Notes under the pieces: generated by a model
Databases searched by the model: none
The model's input: the letters and a program-made list of their open reading frames with translations, nothing else
Told to the model about the DNA's origin: nothing
Part shown: positions 34,918 to 48,100 of the stretch, piece after piece
How positions within the stretch are numbered: the first letter of the stretch is position 1
Layout of the letters: each line of letters starts with the position of its first letter
Source: Laburnicola sp. R22_1
Taxonomy: Eukaryota; Ascomycota; Dothideomycetes; Pleosporales; Didymosphaeriaceae
Assembly (NCBI GenBank): GCA_014281115.1
Contig: JACONQ010000009.1
Span: 1,798,001-1,862,000, forward strand
Length of the DNA: 64,000 nucleotides
Reading direction: 5' to 3'
Program-made: the position numbers and the translations under genes

Positions 34918-36438
34918 TAGATTTTATTTATATGTTGTCGCTATAGCGTCTCTTTAGAGTTAAGATTAATAGGTGCTAATAACTTAAGGTAATAGATAAT
35001 ATCTTAAACTATAAGGTTAATAATATAAGCAAGATATAGAATTGTGTTCTCTTTTTAGTTCTAGGTAATATTCCCCTCTAATAGTTTATGCTAGACGCTC
35101 TAAGCTAGGGTACTATTATTACTAGCATTATTATATATAATTGCTAGAAGCTTCTACGCAGTTTCTATATCTTTAAGAACCTATAGTACCTCTAATACTA
35201 TTAATACTCTAGTATAGCTACTATATATTAGTATAAAGTTAAGCAGCTTCTTTTTAAGCTGCTAAGTGTTGTTAATATAGTAACTATTAATAGCTAGGAA
35301 GCTAAGATAATTAGCTGTAGACTACGCATTAAGCAAGATAAAGAGTTTAGTTACCCTACTAACATTACTAAGAATAGCTACCTTAGCAGTATTAAATTTA
35401 TTTAGAAATATCTAGTAGAACCTATATTAGCTAGTTATTATAGTGTTAGGCCTAAGAAAACAAAGAAAGGATTAAAAGGATAGTTACTCTACTATTTAAA
35501 AGGACTAGTTATTATTAATTACTACCTATATAAGTTCAGTTTTAAACACCTATAGAGAGTATATAGAATATAAAATAGCTGTCTACTTTTTTAATACTAA
35601 AGAGTAAAAGTTATTTTATAAATAGGCTTATCCTACTATATATATACTTAGGACTTTATATAGTTAATAAGGTGCTTAGTACTAATTAGCTAGGTACTAG
35701 TAGAATTAACGCTTAGGTGTTATAGTGTATAGCCATAGTTAAGACAGAATATATATAGACAACTAGAGGGGTACTTTGCGCCCTCCTAGAATATAGTCTA
35801 GATAATATCTATATAAAGGTAAGAGTTCTAGTGTAGGTTATAGGTTTATTTATCTTTAGCCTATTAAGTATTAGACCACTACGCGTTCTATATAGCAAAT
35901 ATCTTTTTCTCTATTTTTAACTTTTAAAAGTCCAAAGGGGGACGTTAGATAAGACAAATTGTCCTACTTTCTAACCTATTAGCCTATAGGACTAGAATTC
36001 TATATCTAAGGAGAGTATTTAGTAGTAGGGCAACTAGTTTATTAATATAGGGCTATATATTAATTTCTAGAGTAGATGTAGCACTTAATATAGCACTTAA
36101 GAATATTAGTATAATATAAAACGTAATAAATAATTAAATAGTTATTAAAGAGAATAGTAGTTTAGGAAGAGGATAGGACAAACTAAATTCTATAATATTA
36201 ACTATAGTAGTATTTAACTAATATTAAAGTTAGCTAGAAATAGTGTGCAGCGTATAGTATACTAATAATAAGTTAGTTTTAAATCTAAACTAGTATATAG
36301 CCCTTTATCGCAAAGTTAGTTTTAGGTAGCAATTAGCTTATTACTATATTACTATAACTAGCATCCTTAGCAACTAGTATATAATTATTATCTAAACCCC
36401 CTTAGTATCTAAGCCCCTAAAGTCTAAGAAACTCTTAA
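34918..36438 (+). pseudogene. Unassigned relic, probably the 5' part of gypsy 3
   Basis: AT-rich with a partly readable plus-strand frame (for example around 34,980-35,540), glutamine- and serine-rich after reading TAA/TAG as Gln. Position upstream of a gypsy protease suggests gag, but no zinc knuckle or other motif confirms this. Confidence 0.3.
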
Positions 36439-37468
36439 TATTAAAACTATATTAGTAAGCAAAATAAATAATAAAATAACATGTTAGAATTTCGCTGTTA
36501 TAATAAAAGATAAATAGATAAATAACTATAAGCTACCTAAAAATAAACTAAAATAGTCGTTCCGACAATGAGTTCCAATTAAAGCCAAAGTTAACTTTAA
36601 GTAACGTACAAAAAGTTTACTAAAAGATAATTGTAAGAAATCCAATATTATATATATTAAATTACTTAAAACTAAAACCAAAATATAATATAATATAAAA
36701 CTAACCTAATAAATATTATAAAATACGCTATCGTAATATAAATAAGCTCGTAATTAATTTTTCTAAATTAATAACTTTTGACAAACTTGTCGCAATTAAG
36801 CGCTTTAACAATTTTAAGCAATTGCTTAAAAGAATATACTAAACAAGGCAATAGTATATATATGAAATTACTTATTACTAAAAAACAAAATATAACATAT
36901 AAAAGACTTGTTTTATAATATAAAATATATTAGCGTATAATAAACTAAGGAGTAATAAATTATGCTAAAATAAGGCGTTTATTATTAACGTCACAACTAA
37001 GCAATAGTAAAACAAAGTTTGCAATAGCTCGCATATAAAACACTAGTTTGCATATAAAACACTAGTTTGTATATAAAACACTAGTTTGCATATAATAGCT
37101 TGTATATAAAACACTAGTCTGCATATAAAATAATAGCTCGCATATAAAACACTATTGCATATAAAACACTAGTTTGTATATAAAACACTAGTTTGCATAT
37201 AATAGCTTGTATATAAAACACTAGTCTGCATATAAAATAATAGCTCGCATATAAAACACTATTGCATATAAAACACTAGTTTAAACATTAGTTTAAAACA
37301 CTCGCACGCATAAAAGTTAAAGGCATAATTAAACTATACAAAACTAAGTGTTCGTTAGTCTAAATTATTTTGTATATAGATTGCTAGGTAGCCAGTTTAT
37401 TAAAATTAATCAACTAGTTTAACAATACCAACTCGATCACCTTCTTATCTATTTATCTACTTTTCACA
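36439..37468 (+). repeat. Copia LTR (C-LTR) with internal segment duplication
   Basis: 1,030 bp, start TATTAAAAC (G to A), end TTTTCACA. An approximately 110-bp block of the minisatellite region (CTAGTTTGCATATAATAGC...ACTATTGCATAT) is present twice (about 37,080-37,170 and 37,185-37,275). Flanks CTTAA and CTACC do not match. Confidence 0.85.
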
Positions 37469-38330
37469 CTACCTAGTAATTAAACACTAAATAACTATAG
37501 CTAGTTGCACTCTTTAAAATAATAATATAATAACCCCTTTGTAGGCGTACATAAAGACTCCTTTTTAGATATTACCATTTAGATTATAGCTCTTATATAT
37601 AGCCCCTACTAAATTAGCACCTTACTTTAGACCTGCTACTAATAATTAACTTGCTATTTTCTTCTCTACTTTTTATAATTAGACTAGGATATAGTGTGTC
37701 TAGAACTACGCCTATTTTAAGTATAGCAAAGTAAGAAATAAATACTTGCGCTACTGCCCCTACACTAAAAAGATAGCTATATAAGTAAATATAGATATAG
37801 CAGATAATCTAAATTTAAACAAACTTAGTATTACCTACTACTCTAATTTAGATATAGGCATTTTATTAGATAATAAGACTTTAAATACGCGCTACTAGAC
37901 TACCCTAATTTAGTAGCTTATATAAGGGCCACTAAACTAATTAATTTAAATAAACTATAGTTCTAATTATAAAACGTAGATGCTAAGCTAAAATTATTAC
38001 CTATAGGCAGCAAGATAGTAAAGGTCCCTAAGCTATTTAGAGGCCTCTAATTAGTCCTACTAGTGCAAATTATGTTCTAAGAATTAGCTCTTAGATTGTA
38101 AGCCTTAATAGACACTAGTACTAGTGCTTATAACCTTATTACTTTAAGGTATATAAAGGCAGTATAAAAATAGCTTAAAGCTAAACTTCTCTATCTAAAG
38201 ACACTAATCCCCCTTAAAAACTTTATAGGGAAGAAAAGTATAAAAGTAGACACCTATTATATAGCCTAGCTTAATATTAATAGATATAGCTTTACTATAT
38301 AGTTTATTTTCTATAATATAGAGAACTATA
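37469..38330 (+). pseudogene. Gypsy 3 gag end and protease relic
   Basis: A readable frame near 38,085-38,310 contains ALIDTSTSAYNLI, matching the DTGAS active-site region of retroelement proteases (G to S change). The frame is cut at 38,330 by the pogo/Fot1-type element and continues at 43,434. Confidence 0.6.
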
Positions 38331-39959
38331 ACGTGGTTCACCAGCGAGTGACCCACACTAGTGAGCGCGCCACCTTTGCCAAGACCCCACCATCACCAAC
38401 AATACCATTATAATACAACTACCTACCATGTCTTCTAAGCCATCTAATAAAGCTCGGTTACTTATTGCTATTAGAGCTATCGAACAAGACCTAAATCTTA
38501 CAGAGCGAGCAGCAGCAGGGCTGTATAACGTTAATCGCAGAACGCTTAATTAAAGACGTAACGGAACGACTACACGACGCGATAACCTACCTAAATTAAA
38601 GAATTTTACTCTCCTTGAGGAGCAGGCGCTTGTTAATCGTATAATTGAGCTGGACACGCGTGGATTCCCTCCTACAAAGCTTATAATACGCATAATGGCT
38701 AATTCACTACGTTTATAAGGAGGAAAGCCACCTATTGGCATTAACTAGACAGACAGGTTTATTAAGCGCAGACGTAAAGTTAAAACGCGTTAGTCTTAGT
38801 TATATAATAACTAGAGGGCACAATAGGAAGATCCTAAGGTTATAAACACGTGGTTCAAGCTTGTGGAGGGCATTAAAGTCAAGTACGGCATTATAGATGA
38901 GGACACCTACAACTTTGATGAATCAGGCTTCCTAATAGGGGTTATAGGGTCTTAGCTTGTGGTCACAGCATTAGAGAGGCGTGCGAAACCCAAATTGATA
39001 CAGCCAGGCAACTGCTAGTGGATTACAGTGATCCAGGGTATCTGCGCTGCTAGATGGGCAATCCCTCCCTTTATTATCTACGCCGGCAAGCGTCACATCT
39101 CCACCTAGTACGAAGACACGTTAATTCCTGGCGATTGGGTAATTGCTGTTAGCGAGAATGGCTAGACAAATAACAAGCTTAGTATTGCGTGGTTAAAACA
39201 CTTTAACGCGCATACAAAGGGACGCGCTAAAGGAACCTATTAGCTGCTAGTTATTAACAGCTATAAGAGCTATAACTCAATTGAGTTCCAGGATTACTGC
39301 AAGGAATATAAGATTATTACTCTCTGTATGCCGCCATATTCATTACACCTGCTGTAGCTATTAGATGTGGGCTATTTCTCCCCGCTAAAGAAGGCATATA
39401 GTGCAAAGATCTCGGGCTTGGCGCGTTGGCTGATAACCTACATTACAAAGATTAAGTTCCTCCCAGCCTTTAAAACCGCGTTTTTAAAGGTTTTCTCTGC
39501 AGAGACAATTAAGGGTGGTTTTCGCGGTGCTGGGCTAGTCCTATTAAATCCAAAGGAGGTGTTGCAGCACCTTAACATCCGCATCTATACACCTAGTCTG
39601 CCCATTAAAGAGCCTACCACCTGGGAGTCTAAAACACCAAGTAACCTACGCGAATTTGAGGCGCAATTAACACTGGTTCGCAAGAGAATTAGAGATCACT
39701 TTAATTCATCACTAACTTTAACTATGCAGGTGCTTAAGAAGCTTAAAAAAGGCGCTCTAAGTGCAATGCATAGTTAGGTACTAGTGTTGGATGAAATTAC
39801 AGGCCTTTACAAGACAATTAAGGAGACTACAAGGCGAAAATCGCGTAAAAGGAGGTATATCCAGTATCAGGGATCACTTATAGTAGCAGAGGGATCTCAG
39901 CTAGCCACTCCTAAGGACGCTGGTGGACAGAAGAAGGGTAAACAGTTGTTAGGTACTAG

Positions 39960-42900
39960 CAGAGTTGTCAACAATCAAACAAAGTCAAATTTAAAGCTCA
40001 AATTTTGCTTGTTTGACGATTTCTTAGTGTTGTAGTCTTATTTGATTGCTTTGACAAGGCTGTAGAGGCGGTTTTGTTTGACTTGTTTGTTTGAATTTGA
40101 GCAATTTAAGAAGCCTTAAAAGGCGCTTTCTATAGTGTCATAGGCGGCGGCTCCTCCCAACTTTTTATGCCAAATTCTTCTGCAAGCTTGTTGTCGTCGT
40201 ACATAGCCGCTGCCTTTGCGCTTGGAGGCTTAAAACCTGCTTGAATCCACTGTTGTGTACACACTAAAGCAGCCAATAGCTGGCTGCCTATTTTGCGCCT
40301 CTGTGGCTTAAGTATATCGCCAGTGCCTGTAAACACCCGCTCACAATTAGCGCTAGAGGCAGGGATAGTTAACACATCTAGCGCCAATTGTGAAAGATTT
40401 GGGTACTTTAGTTTCAGTTGTTGCCAATATTATATAGCTGTAAGCCCCTGTTTGTGTTGTAGAGCCGTCCACATAGGCTCTTTAAGCCAGCTCTCATACT
40501 CATCCTCCGCCTCTATCGCCACGTCGTTGTCGTTAAGTATCGAGTCGATCGCTTCGTCAAAGCTGCTTATTACAGGCTTTGGCAATGGTGTTATTGTTGT
40601 AGCGGCCGCGCGGGCGGGCTTATAGCGAGCCCAAAGCTGCTCGAATTTTGCGTGTGCGGCGCTGAGTTGTGTAGGTTTGCTGCGCCAGAAGCGCTTGCAA
40701 TAGGACTTATATCGCGGGTGCAGAATTGTGGCAGTGTAATAGACGGGACTTTTGAGTAACTTGTCAAAGTAAGCGCTCGCTTTACGCCTTGCGGCGCGTA
40801 GGTTAATAGGCAGGTGATCCTCAGGCGCCTCAAATAGCTCGTAGTTGACGTTTTCATACGCCTAAAGGCGAGCATCTAGCTCAGTAATCAGAGACTCAAA
40901 CACAGGTATAACCTCGTACAAGGCGCCGTGGGTGCCAGCTTTGCTGCGACCTTGCAAGCGATCGGTTGCAAACTTAAGCGGCTGAAGTACTGCAATATAC
41001 TCCGTAATCACCGCCCAGTCTGCAGCTGTAAGCCCACCTGATCGCATCCATCGCGGCGCGTCAGGCAGCTTCTTATTGCGTAGTTTTGCCTGTTCGTCAG
41101 CATCCTCTGTCTCTTTAATGTGGTACGAGGCATATGAGTTAATGGCTTGTTGTAGCTCAACATCGCGCTCAAAGCAGTCATGATAGCTGTTCCAACGCGT
41201 AACAACCGGCTTAATTGGCTCGCGGAGACCGCCTGTAACGCCTACAGGCATCTCACCAGCAGCATCGCGCTAACAGTCACCAAAGATACCCCATTGCTTC
41301 GGCGTGTTAATGTAGCTGATGATGTCGAGAAACACGCCAAGCGGACCATCTCTCCGCCACTCCTGCATGTAAAAATCTTCTTCTTTTATATGTTCAGCGG
41401 CGTTGTCGTACGCCTCAGAGTCTCTGCCAAACATGATAGTTTGGCCGATAAGGTTAAGTATGTGGCAAGCGCAGCGGAGGCGTCTATCGGCAGCGCTGAA
41501 GCTGTACATTGTGCCGAGTTTGTTGATAGCAGTATCGTTGTTGTAGGCGTTATCAAGCACAAAGTAGCCAAGTTTGTTGCTGTTGATTTCAAAGTATCGC
41601 AAGATTCGCGCGACAGCGTTAGCTATCGCCTCACCGGTGTGCGCGCCAACCAGCTGCGGCAGCGCGATGGGAAGGTCAACTATATCGCCTTGAGCGTCAG
41701 CGTAGTGTGCAACAACAGCAAAGAAGCCATGTTTGCCGCCTTTAGTCGTCCAACCATCAAAGCTCACGTGTATCTTGCTGCTTGCCTCAGACAACGCGCG
41801 CTTAACCTAAGGCTGTAGCCAGCTGTAGAGCCTCATTACAAAAGCCGACACGCTGTTGTGAGACCTCCATAGCGCTGCCTCTGCCTCTGGGTTAGCGAAC
41901 CTTATCATCGCGCGGAAGGACTCAGTCTCAAACTCGCGCAAAGGCCTGTTGTTGTTAACCAGCCACAGCACTGCGGCCTGCCGAAAACCTTGTACGTCGA
42001 AGTTACCCAGCTCCCAATAGACCTCTTAGCTAAGTGTAAGACCTCTGTCAAGCGTCATCCGTATAGATTGTTGGCCGGGTTTGCGCTCTGTTTGGTATAC
42101 GACAGGGCCGTCCTTGCTAAGTCTATGGCTGCGCTGGTCGCTGGCGAGGTGTAAGATGGCGGCGCTAGTTGCGAGAGTAACCTAGTGTAAGCCGCCTTTT
42201 TGCTTGTTAATGTGGCAGTACCTGCACAGGAAGTAGAGCTTCTCAGGCTTAGTGTGCTCCTTCCAAATCCGCCAGCCGTGCCTGTACACCCAGCTGGGAG
42301 TGCCTTAAGGCGTAGTAAGAGGTGGCGCAAAGCCCTTTAATCGCGGCCAGTCAACACCATTAAAGTTAGTAAAGTCGATAGGCGGCGCAGCGTCTTCCTC
42401 CACTGAAGCCTCTGTGGCAGCACTGCTGAAAGCGCGCGGTTGAATAGTGGCTATAGGCGGCTTATTAGCCACTAACTGCGACTCCCAGGCTGGCTTATTG
42501 GCGGGTTGAAAGGCCTGTGAGGCTTGGAGTATAGGCTGTGGTGATGCCCGCCAAGCGCGCTCCTCTGGCTGGGTTGGCGGCTCTATAGACAGCTCCGGCG
42601 TACTTTCTGGCGGCTCTATAGGCTCTATAGGCGATTCCGGCGCGTGTTCAGGCACCTCAATAGGCGACTCTGTTGGCTGGGTTGGCTGGGTGCTATCGCC
42701 TTCGCGCTTCTTGTATGTGGGCTTGGGCGTGCGATGGGGGCGTTTAGGGGGGTTGCCGGCTTCTTTAGCGGCCTCGAGGCTACGCTTAGGGGCCATGGTA
42801 AGCGTGAAGGTAAGCAAAGGCGCGAGAGAATAAGCTGTTGACAAGAAATAGTAAGCCAAAGTATAGGGTTAGGTAGCTGTTGACGCGTTGTAGTACGCGT

Positions 42901-43190
42901 TGTAGTACGCGGAAAGTACGCGATAGCTGCCTTACTAAGCCAGCTACAACACTAAGAAATCCATTATTAGCTGCTATTACACCTATCCCAACAACCTTAC
43001 CTCTATAGCAGCTGCAACACTATAGGTATGTTAAGCGAGTCAATCAAGATCAAATTATCTTGACAAAAATTTACAGATTTGATTGTTTAGCTTATTAAAA
43101 TAGCAGCGGAGACTCTTGTTTGGTTGAATTTGACCAAGTCAAACAAGATCAATCAAAATTTTGACGCATGCTTAATTACTGACAACTCTG
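39960..43190 (-). mobile_element. hAT element with intact 8-bp target duplication
   Basis: 3,231 bp with terminal inverted repeats CAGAGTTGTCA / TGACAACTCTG, flanked by the perfect 8-bp duplication GGTACTAG (39,952-39,959 and 43,191-43,198). Subterminal regions carry many copies of TCAAAC/GTTTGA-type motifs in both orientations, typical of hAT transposase binding regions. GC content is near normal, unlike the surroundings. It is the youngest layer in this nest. Confidence 0.95.
40130..42796 (-). pseudogene. hAT transposase (889-codon frame, seven nonsense changes)
   Basis: ATG at 42,796 (MAPKRSLEAAK); an in-frame ATG also lies at 42,859. The frame runs unshifted to TAG at 40,130-40,132. Domains: a proline-rich N-tail (to about 165); a BED zinc finger (CRYC at about 191, then two His near 211-220); RNase H-like core with FDGWTTKGGKHGFF (first Asp, about 347) and FVLDNAYNNDT (second Asp, about 414); RLRCACHILNL; and the C-terminal hATC dimerisation region with PASSANCERVF (Glu, about 810) and LVCTQQW. 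The only visible lesions are seven TAA/TAG at expected CAA/CAG codons. All catalytic residues are retained. Open frames on the plus strand here are shadows. Confidence 0.92.
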
Positions 43191-43433
43191 GGTACTAGTC
43201 GCGCTGCAACAGGGCCATCAACTTAACAGCGTTGTGGCATCTGCAGGCAACCTGGACATAATGCGCAAACCTGCCAGGGAGTTAAAGAGGAAGAATCTAA
43301 ATCAGATGCATTAACTCAGTATATATTTTCAAGTAGTGTTGCGACGCAGTCTAATAATGAATGAAATGGTTTGGTGGGGTCTTGGCAAAGGTGGCGCGCT
43401 CACTAGTGTGGGTCACTCGCTGGTGAACCACGT

Positions 43434-44141
43434 TAATCTTATTATTAGTAGAACATTATTTAAGTAAGCTAACTATCTAGTTAATACTTAGGACCACTAT
43501 CTTTATTAGAAAGATAATAAGAATTTAACCTTTGCTAGCAACCTTATCCTACTATAGACTTTTCTACTATCTAACTCTTTCTACTAGAATAATACTACTT
43601 AATAGGATAGCCTACTTAAGAAGTAAAACTACATCTACTAAAAGACTTACTTATTAAAAGCTAACTAGAGCGTTTCTAAGGAAATCTCTCTCTAGTTTTC
43701 TAACCCTACTATCTTAGTTATTAGAATATACTTAAAGGCTTACTAGAAACTAAGCTATAAAAATAACTTTAATAGAGATAGTAGCGTAGAGGCTATTAAG
43801 CTGTCTTTTTTAAATAAAGAGCTATTAGACAACAAGTTACCTATTAGTTACCCTATCCCTACTATCTAAGGAAGCCACTAGTAAGACTAGCCCCTAGGAA
43901 TTATATAATAGGATCTAGGTATTACCTCTAGCCTAAGACCTAGAGACTATAATCCTACTAGAGAAGCTAATGTAAAGATTAGACAGCGCTTATAGGAATT
44001 AACTATTTAATTAGAACTACCCTAGCTAGAATAACCTAGGATAGCTCCTTTTCGCCCTACTAAATTACTAATATAGAAAGAGAACTTATAGAAGATAAAT
44101 AATAAATTGCGTTTAGTAGACCTACTAGCTCTATAGGATCT
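43434..44141 (+). pseudogene. Gypsy 3 protease-RT linker relic
   Basis: Continuation of the gypsy 3 pol frame after the pogo element. It is heavily interrupted by TAA/TAG. Position and composition fit the region between protease and RT. It is cut at 44,141 by a copia LTR. Confidence 0.5.
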
Positions 44142-45109
44142 TATAAAAAGTGAATAAATAGATAAGAAGGTAATTAAGTTAGTATTATTAAACTAGTTGG
44201 TTAATTTTAATAAACTGGCTACCTAGCAATCTATATACAAAATAATTTAGACTAACGAACACTTAGTTTTGTATAGTTTAATTATGCCTTTAACTTTTAT
44301 ACGTGCTAGTGTTTTAAACTAATGTTTAAACTAGTGTTTTATATGCAATAGTATTTTATATACGAGCTATTATTTTATATACAGACTAGTGTTTTATATA
44401 CAAGCTATTATTTTATATGCAAACTAGTATTTTATATGCAAACTAGTGTTTTATATGCAAACTAGTATTTTATATACAAACTAGTGTTTTATATACGAGC
44501 TATTATTTTATATACGAGCTATTATTTTATATACAAACTTTGTTTTACTATTACTTAGTTATGACGTTAATAATAAACGCCTTATTTTAGAATAATTTAT
44601 TACTCCTTAGTTTATTATACGCTAATATATTTTACATTATAAAATAAGTCTTTTATATATTATATTTTGTTTTTAGTAATAAGTAATTTAATATATATAC
44701 TATTGCCTTGTTTAGTATATTCTTTTTAGCAATTGCTCAAAATTGTTAAAGCGCTTAATTGCGACAAGTTTGTTAAAAGTTATTAATTTAGAAAAATTAA
44801 TTACGAGCTTATATATATTACGATAGCGTATTTTATACTATTTATTAGGTTAGTTTTATATTATATTTTGTTTTTAGTTTTAAGTAATTTAATACATAAA
44901 ATATTATATTTCTTATAATTATCTTTTAGTAAACTTTTTATGCGTTACTTAAAGTTAACTTTGGCTTTAATTGCAACTTATTATTGGAACGACTATTTTC
45001 GTTATTTTTAGGTAGCTTATAGTTATTTATCTATTTATCTTTTATTATAACAGCGAAATTCTAACATGTTATTTTATTATTTATTTTGCTTACTAATATA
45101 GTTTTAACA
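44142..45109 (-). repeat. Solo copia LTR with GATCT duplication
   Basis: A 968-bp reverse copy, TATAAAAAG...TTTTAACA, flanked by GATCT at 44,137-44,141 and 45,110-45,114. Inserted in gypsy 3 pol. Minisatellite at about 44,330-44,535. Confidence 0.92.
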
Positions 45110-48100
45110 GATCTAGCTAACCTTCTAGAACTTATTTAGACGCTAACGCGGAAATAATTATACGCTACTAGCTTTAATATTAATATAGTAAGCACTATAG
45201 CCTTTGTTTTAAATAGTAGCTATAAGTCTAATATAATTATTAGTTATACTAGCCCCTATAAGCTAGCTAAACTTATTAAGAACTGCAAGAGCAAGATACA
45301 TAGTCTAGAAAATAAGTTCTAAGCTAACCTACTTGCTAAAATAGAATAAGCGCTTCCCTAGCTAGGATACGCTAGAGCGGAGCCTGCCTATTTTTTAAAA
45401 TTAGATTCTAACGCCCTTTTATCTTACTAAAAGAGTGTTAATTACTATATTAACCTTACTAAAGATCTATTTATACTTACTACCTTGTCTTTATATAGTA
45501 TATTCTTAAAGCACTTTAAACTCCTTAAAGCCTATATTAATAACTATATTAAGTATAAGTTTATTATCCCTAGTAATACTAGCTTTGCTTTGCTAGTGTT
45601 GTTTGCTAAAAAGCTAAGTAAAGAATAGCGCTTTTATATTAATTACTACTAGCTTAATACTATTACTAAGAAGAGTATTATAATAATTCTACTTACTAAG
45701 AAGATACTTATACGCTTCTCTAGAGCAAGAACTTTTACTAAGCTTAATATTTACTAAGTATTCTACTAAATCTAGCTTACCCTAGAGACTAAAGCGCTAA
45801 CTACTTTTTAAATCTAGTATAGAAATTATAAGTATAGAGTCTTACCCTTTAGTCTCTATAATAGTCCTACTACCTTTTAATAGTTTATTAATAGTGTTCT
45901 AGGTAATTATCTAGACAACTTCTATACTATATATATTAATAACATCCTTATCTTTTCTAAGAATCCCCTAGAATATAAAGAACACATTCGCAAGATTCTA
46001 TTCCGCTTAAGGAATACTAATCTTAAAGCTAATTTTAAAAAACGCGAATTTGCTATAATAGAAACTAAGTTCTTAGAATATATTATTAGCACTAAAGGAA
46101 TCTATAAGGACCCTATAAAGACTGTTATAGTTTAGGAATAAAAAGAGCCTATAACACTTAAGGTATTATAGAGCTTTTTACGCTTTTATAACTACTACTA
46201 CTTCTTTCTTCCTTACTATAGGTAAGTTATTCGCCCCCTAATTAAGCTACTAAAAAATAGTGCCTTTTATACCTTTAGAAACTAGAAATATGCTGCTTTT
46301 AAAGCTGCTAAGCAACTTATAGCTAGCGATATCCTAGTCTTATAGTACTTTCTATTTTAGATTACCTGCATAGAAACTAACTCTAGTAATAGTATTAATA
46401 TAGGTTTTCTTAGTTAACTATAATCTAATAGTACCTAGCGCCTAGTTATATAGTACTCTAAATTATTAAAGCCTACTAAGTTAAATTATAATATTTATAA
46501 TAAGGAAATATTAGTAGTTATATAGGGCCTTTTAGAATAGAGAGTGCAACTAATTAGCCTCTAAACTACTAAGCTCTTTAATATTATTACTAATTATTAG
46601 GCCTTTAAGTACTTTAGCACTAAATATAAGCTCTTTTTATAGTAAGCCTATTAGTCTAAAAAGCTGTCTAAATACTATTATTAAATTATATACTAACTAG
46701 GCACCGCAAATATTATAGCTAATGCGCTATTTAGGAAATAGGATAAGCTAAAGTTATAGAAGAAAAAAGATTAAAAGGCTTACACTTAGTTTTTTCTCCT
46801 GCAACTACTAGATACTGCCAAAGCAGCCCTTATAGCTGTTATAATTATAGAGTAGAAGAAAGAAAAAGTTAATATAAGTTCTAAAGAAGCTTATTCTTAT
46901 ATACTTATTAATCGCCTACTATATACTAATTAAATATATAAGGTGCTTAAATCGCTCTAAGAAGTTGCCTATTTAGGATTACTAGGTTTTGCCCTTACCT
47001 ATTTAGGATTGCTTCTCTATAAAGACTGCCTAGTAGTTTCCTCTATAGAGTTTCTCTAGACGCATCTAATTTAAATAATATGTACTTATTAGGTTACTGC
47101 CTATCTAGGTCTATAAAAACTCTTTAGTTTTTACACTAGTTATATTACTAAAAGGATATAAATACTAATATTAATAAGTATATCTCTAATTGCAAAAACT
47201 GCTAGTAGAGTAAGCCCCTACTAAATAAAAAGCTAGGCTTATTACACCTACTTTCTATTTCTAAAAATATCTAGCAAGATGTCTTAATTAATTTTAAATT
47301 ATTTCCTAAGGATAAGAAAGAGTATAATAATATAATAGTATCTTATTGCTGTCTATCTAAGCGTGCCTTTTCTATGCCCTACTATAAGATAGTTACTACT
47401 AAATAAGCTGCTAATCTCTACTATTAGTATATATTTAAAGTCTTTAGCCCCCTAGATTAATTATTTCTAACTGCAGCCCCTAGTTTATTTTCACTTTCTT
47501 AGCTACTTTATATAAGGTTATAGGTATTAAGTAACTTCTTTTTATAGCGTAGTATTTATAAACTAATAGCTAAACTAAAATTATAAATTAGTACCTTAAC
47601 TAGCGTCTGCGTCCATTTATTAACTTTTATTAAGATAACTAGTTAGATTTGCTGCCTAGTATAGACTAGGCCTAAGCGATACTGCCCTAAAATAGCACTA
47701 GAGTTTTGCCTTTTAAGATTAAGTTTAGATATTAGCTATACTGTTACTAAGACTAGCGCAAGTATACCTAATTAGTTACTAAATCTCTAGACAATATTAC
47801 TTTAGAAAAGGCTAAAGTATAGGTTAAGGCCTGTGCTAAAGCCTATAAATTTGTCTATAATACTGCCTACACTAATATATCTACTGCCTAGAAAATGCAA
47901 TTAAAGTAGGCTAATAAATACAAATAAGATGTTAATTTTAATATTAGGGACTAGGTCTTTATTACCCTAAAGGAATTTATTACTAAACGCTTATTAGTTA
48001 AGTTAGATTATTAAATAAAAGGACTATACCTAATTATAGGCAAAAAAGTCCACATATTTGTACTTAAACTGCTATAATATATAAGAGTTTATCTAGTGTT

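Larger units (their letters stand above)
38428..43364 (+). pseudogene. Pogo/Fot1-type transposase, split by hAT
   Basis: One reading frame from ATG 38,428 to 39,959, continuing after removal of the hAT element and one duplication copy at 43,199-43,364 (566 codons with stop). Domains: psq helix-turn-helix (LTERAAAGLYNVNRRTLN, about residues 22-39); CENP-B-type region; DDE_1 core with YNFDESGF (first Asp), LLVINSYKSYNS (second Asp changed to Asn), and LLDVGYFSPLKKAY (third Asp). The C-terminal zinc knuckle CGICRQPGHNAQTC lies beyond the hAT insertion. About 15 TAA/TAG codons and no frameshift. Open frames 39,367-39,777 and 39,784-40,035 are parts of it. Confidence 0.88.
38331..43433 (+). mobile_element. 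Pogo/Fot1-type element (family P1) carrying a nested hAT element
   Basis: Bounded by TA (38,329-38,330 and 43,434-43,435) and by a perfect 62-bp terminal inverted repeat starting ACGTGGTTCACCAGCGAGTG. Without the hAT insertion the element is about 1.86 kb. GC is higher than in the surrounding gypsy relic, so it arrived after most local RIP or was itself only moderately mutated. Confidence 0.92.

Noticed and set aside
41180..41818. Plus-strand open frame of 212 codons and several neighbours (40,293-40,625; 42,644-42,841)
   Set aside because: They are antisense to the hAT transposase, whose minus-strand frame carries all the family motifs.
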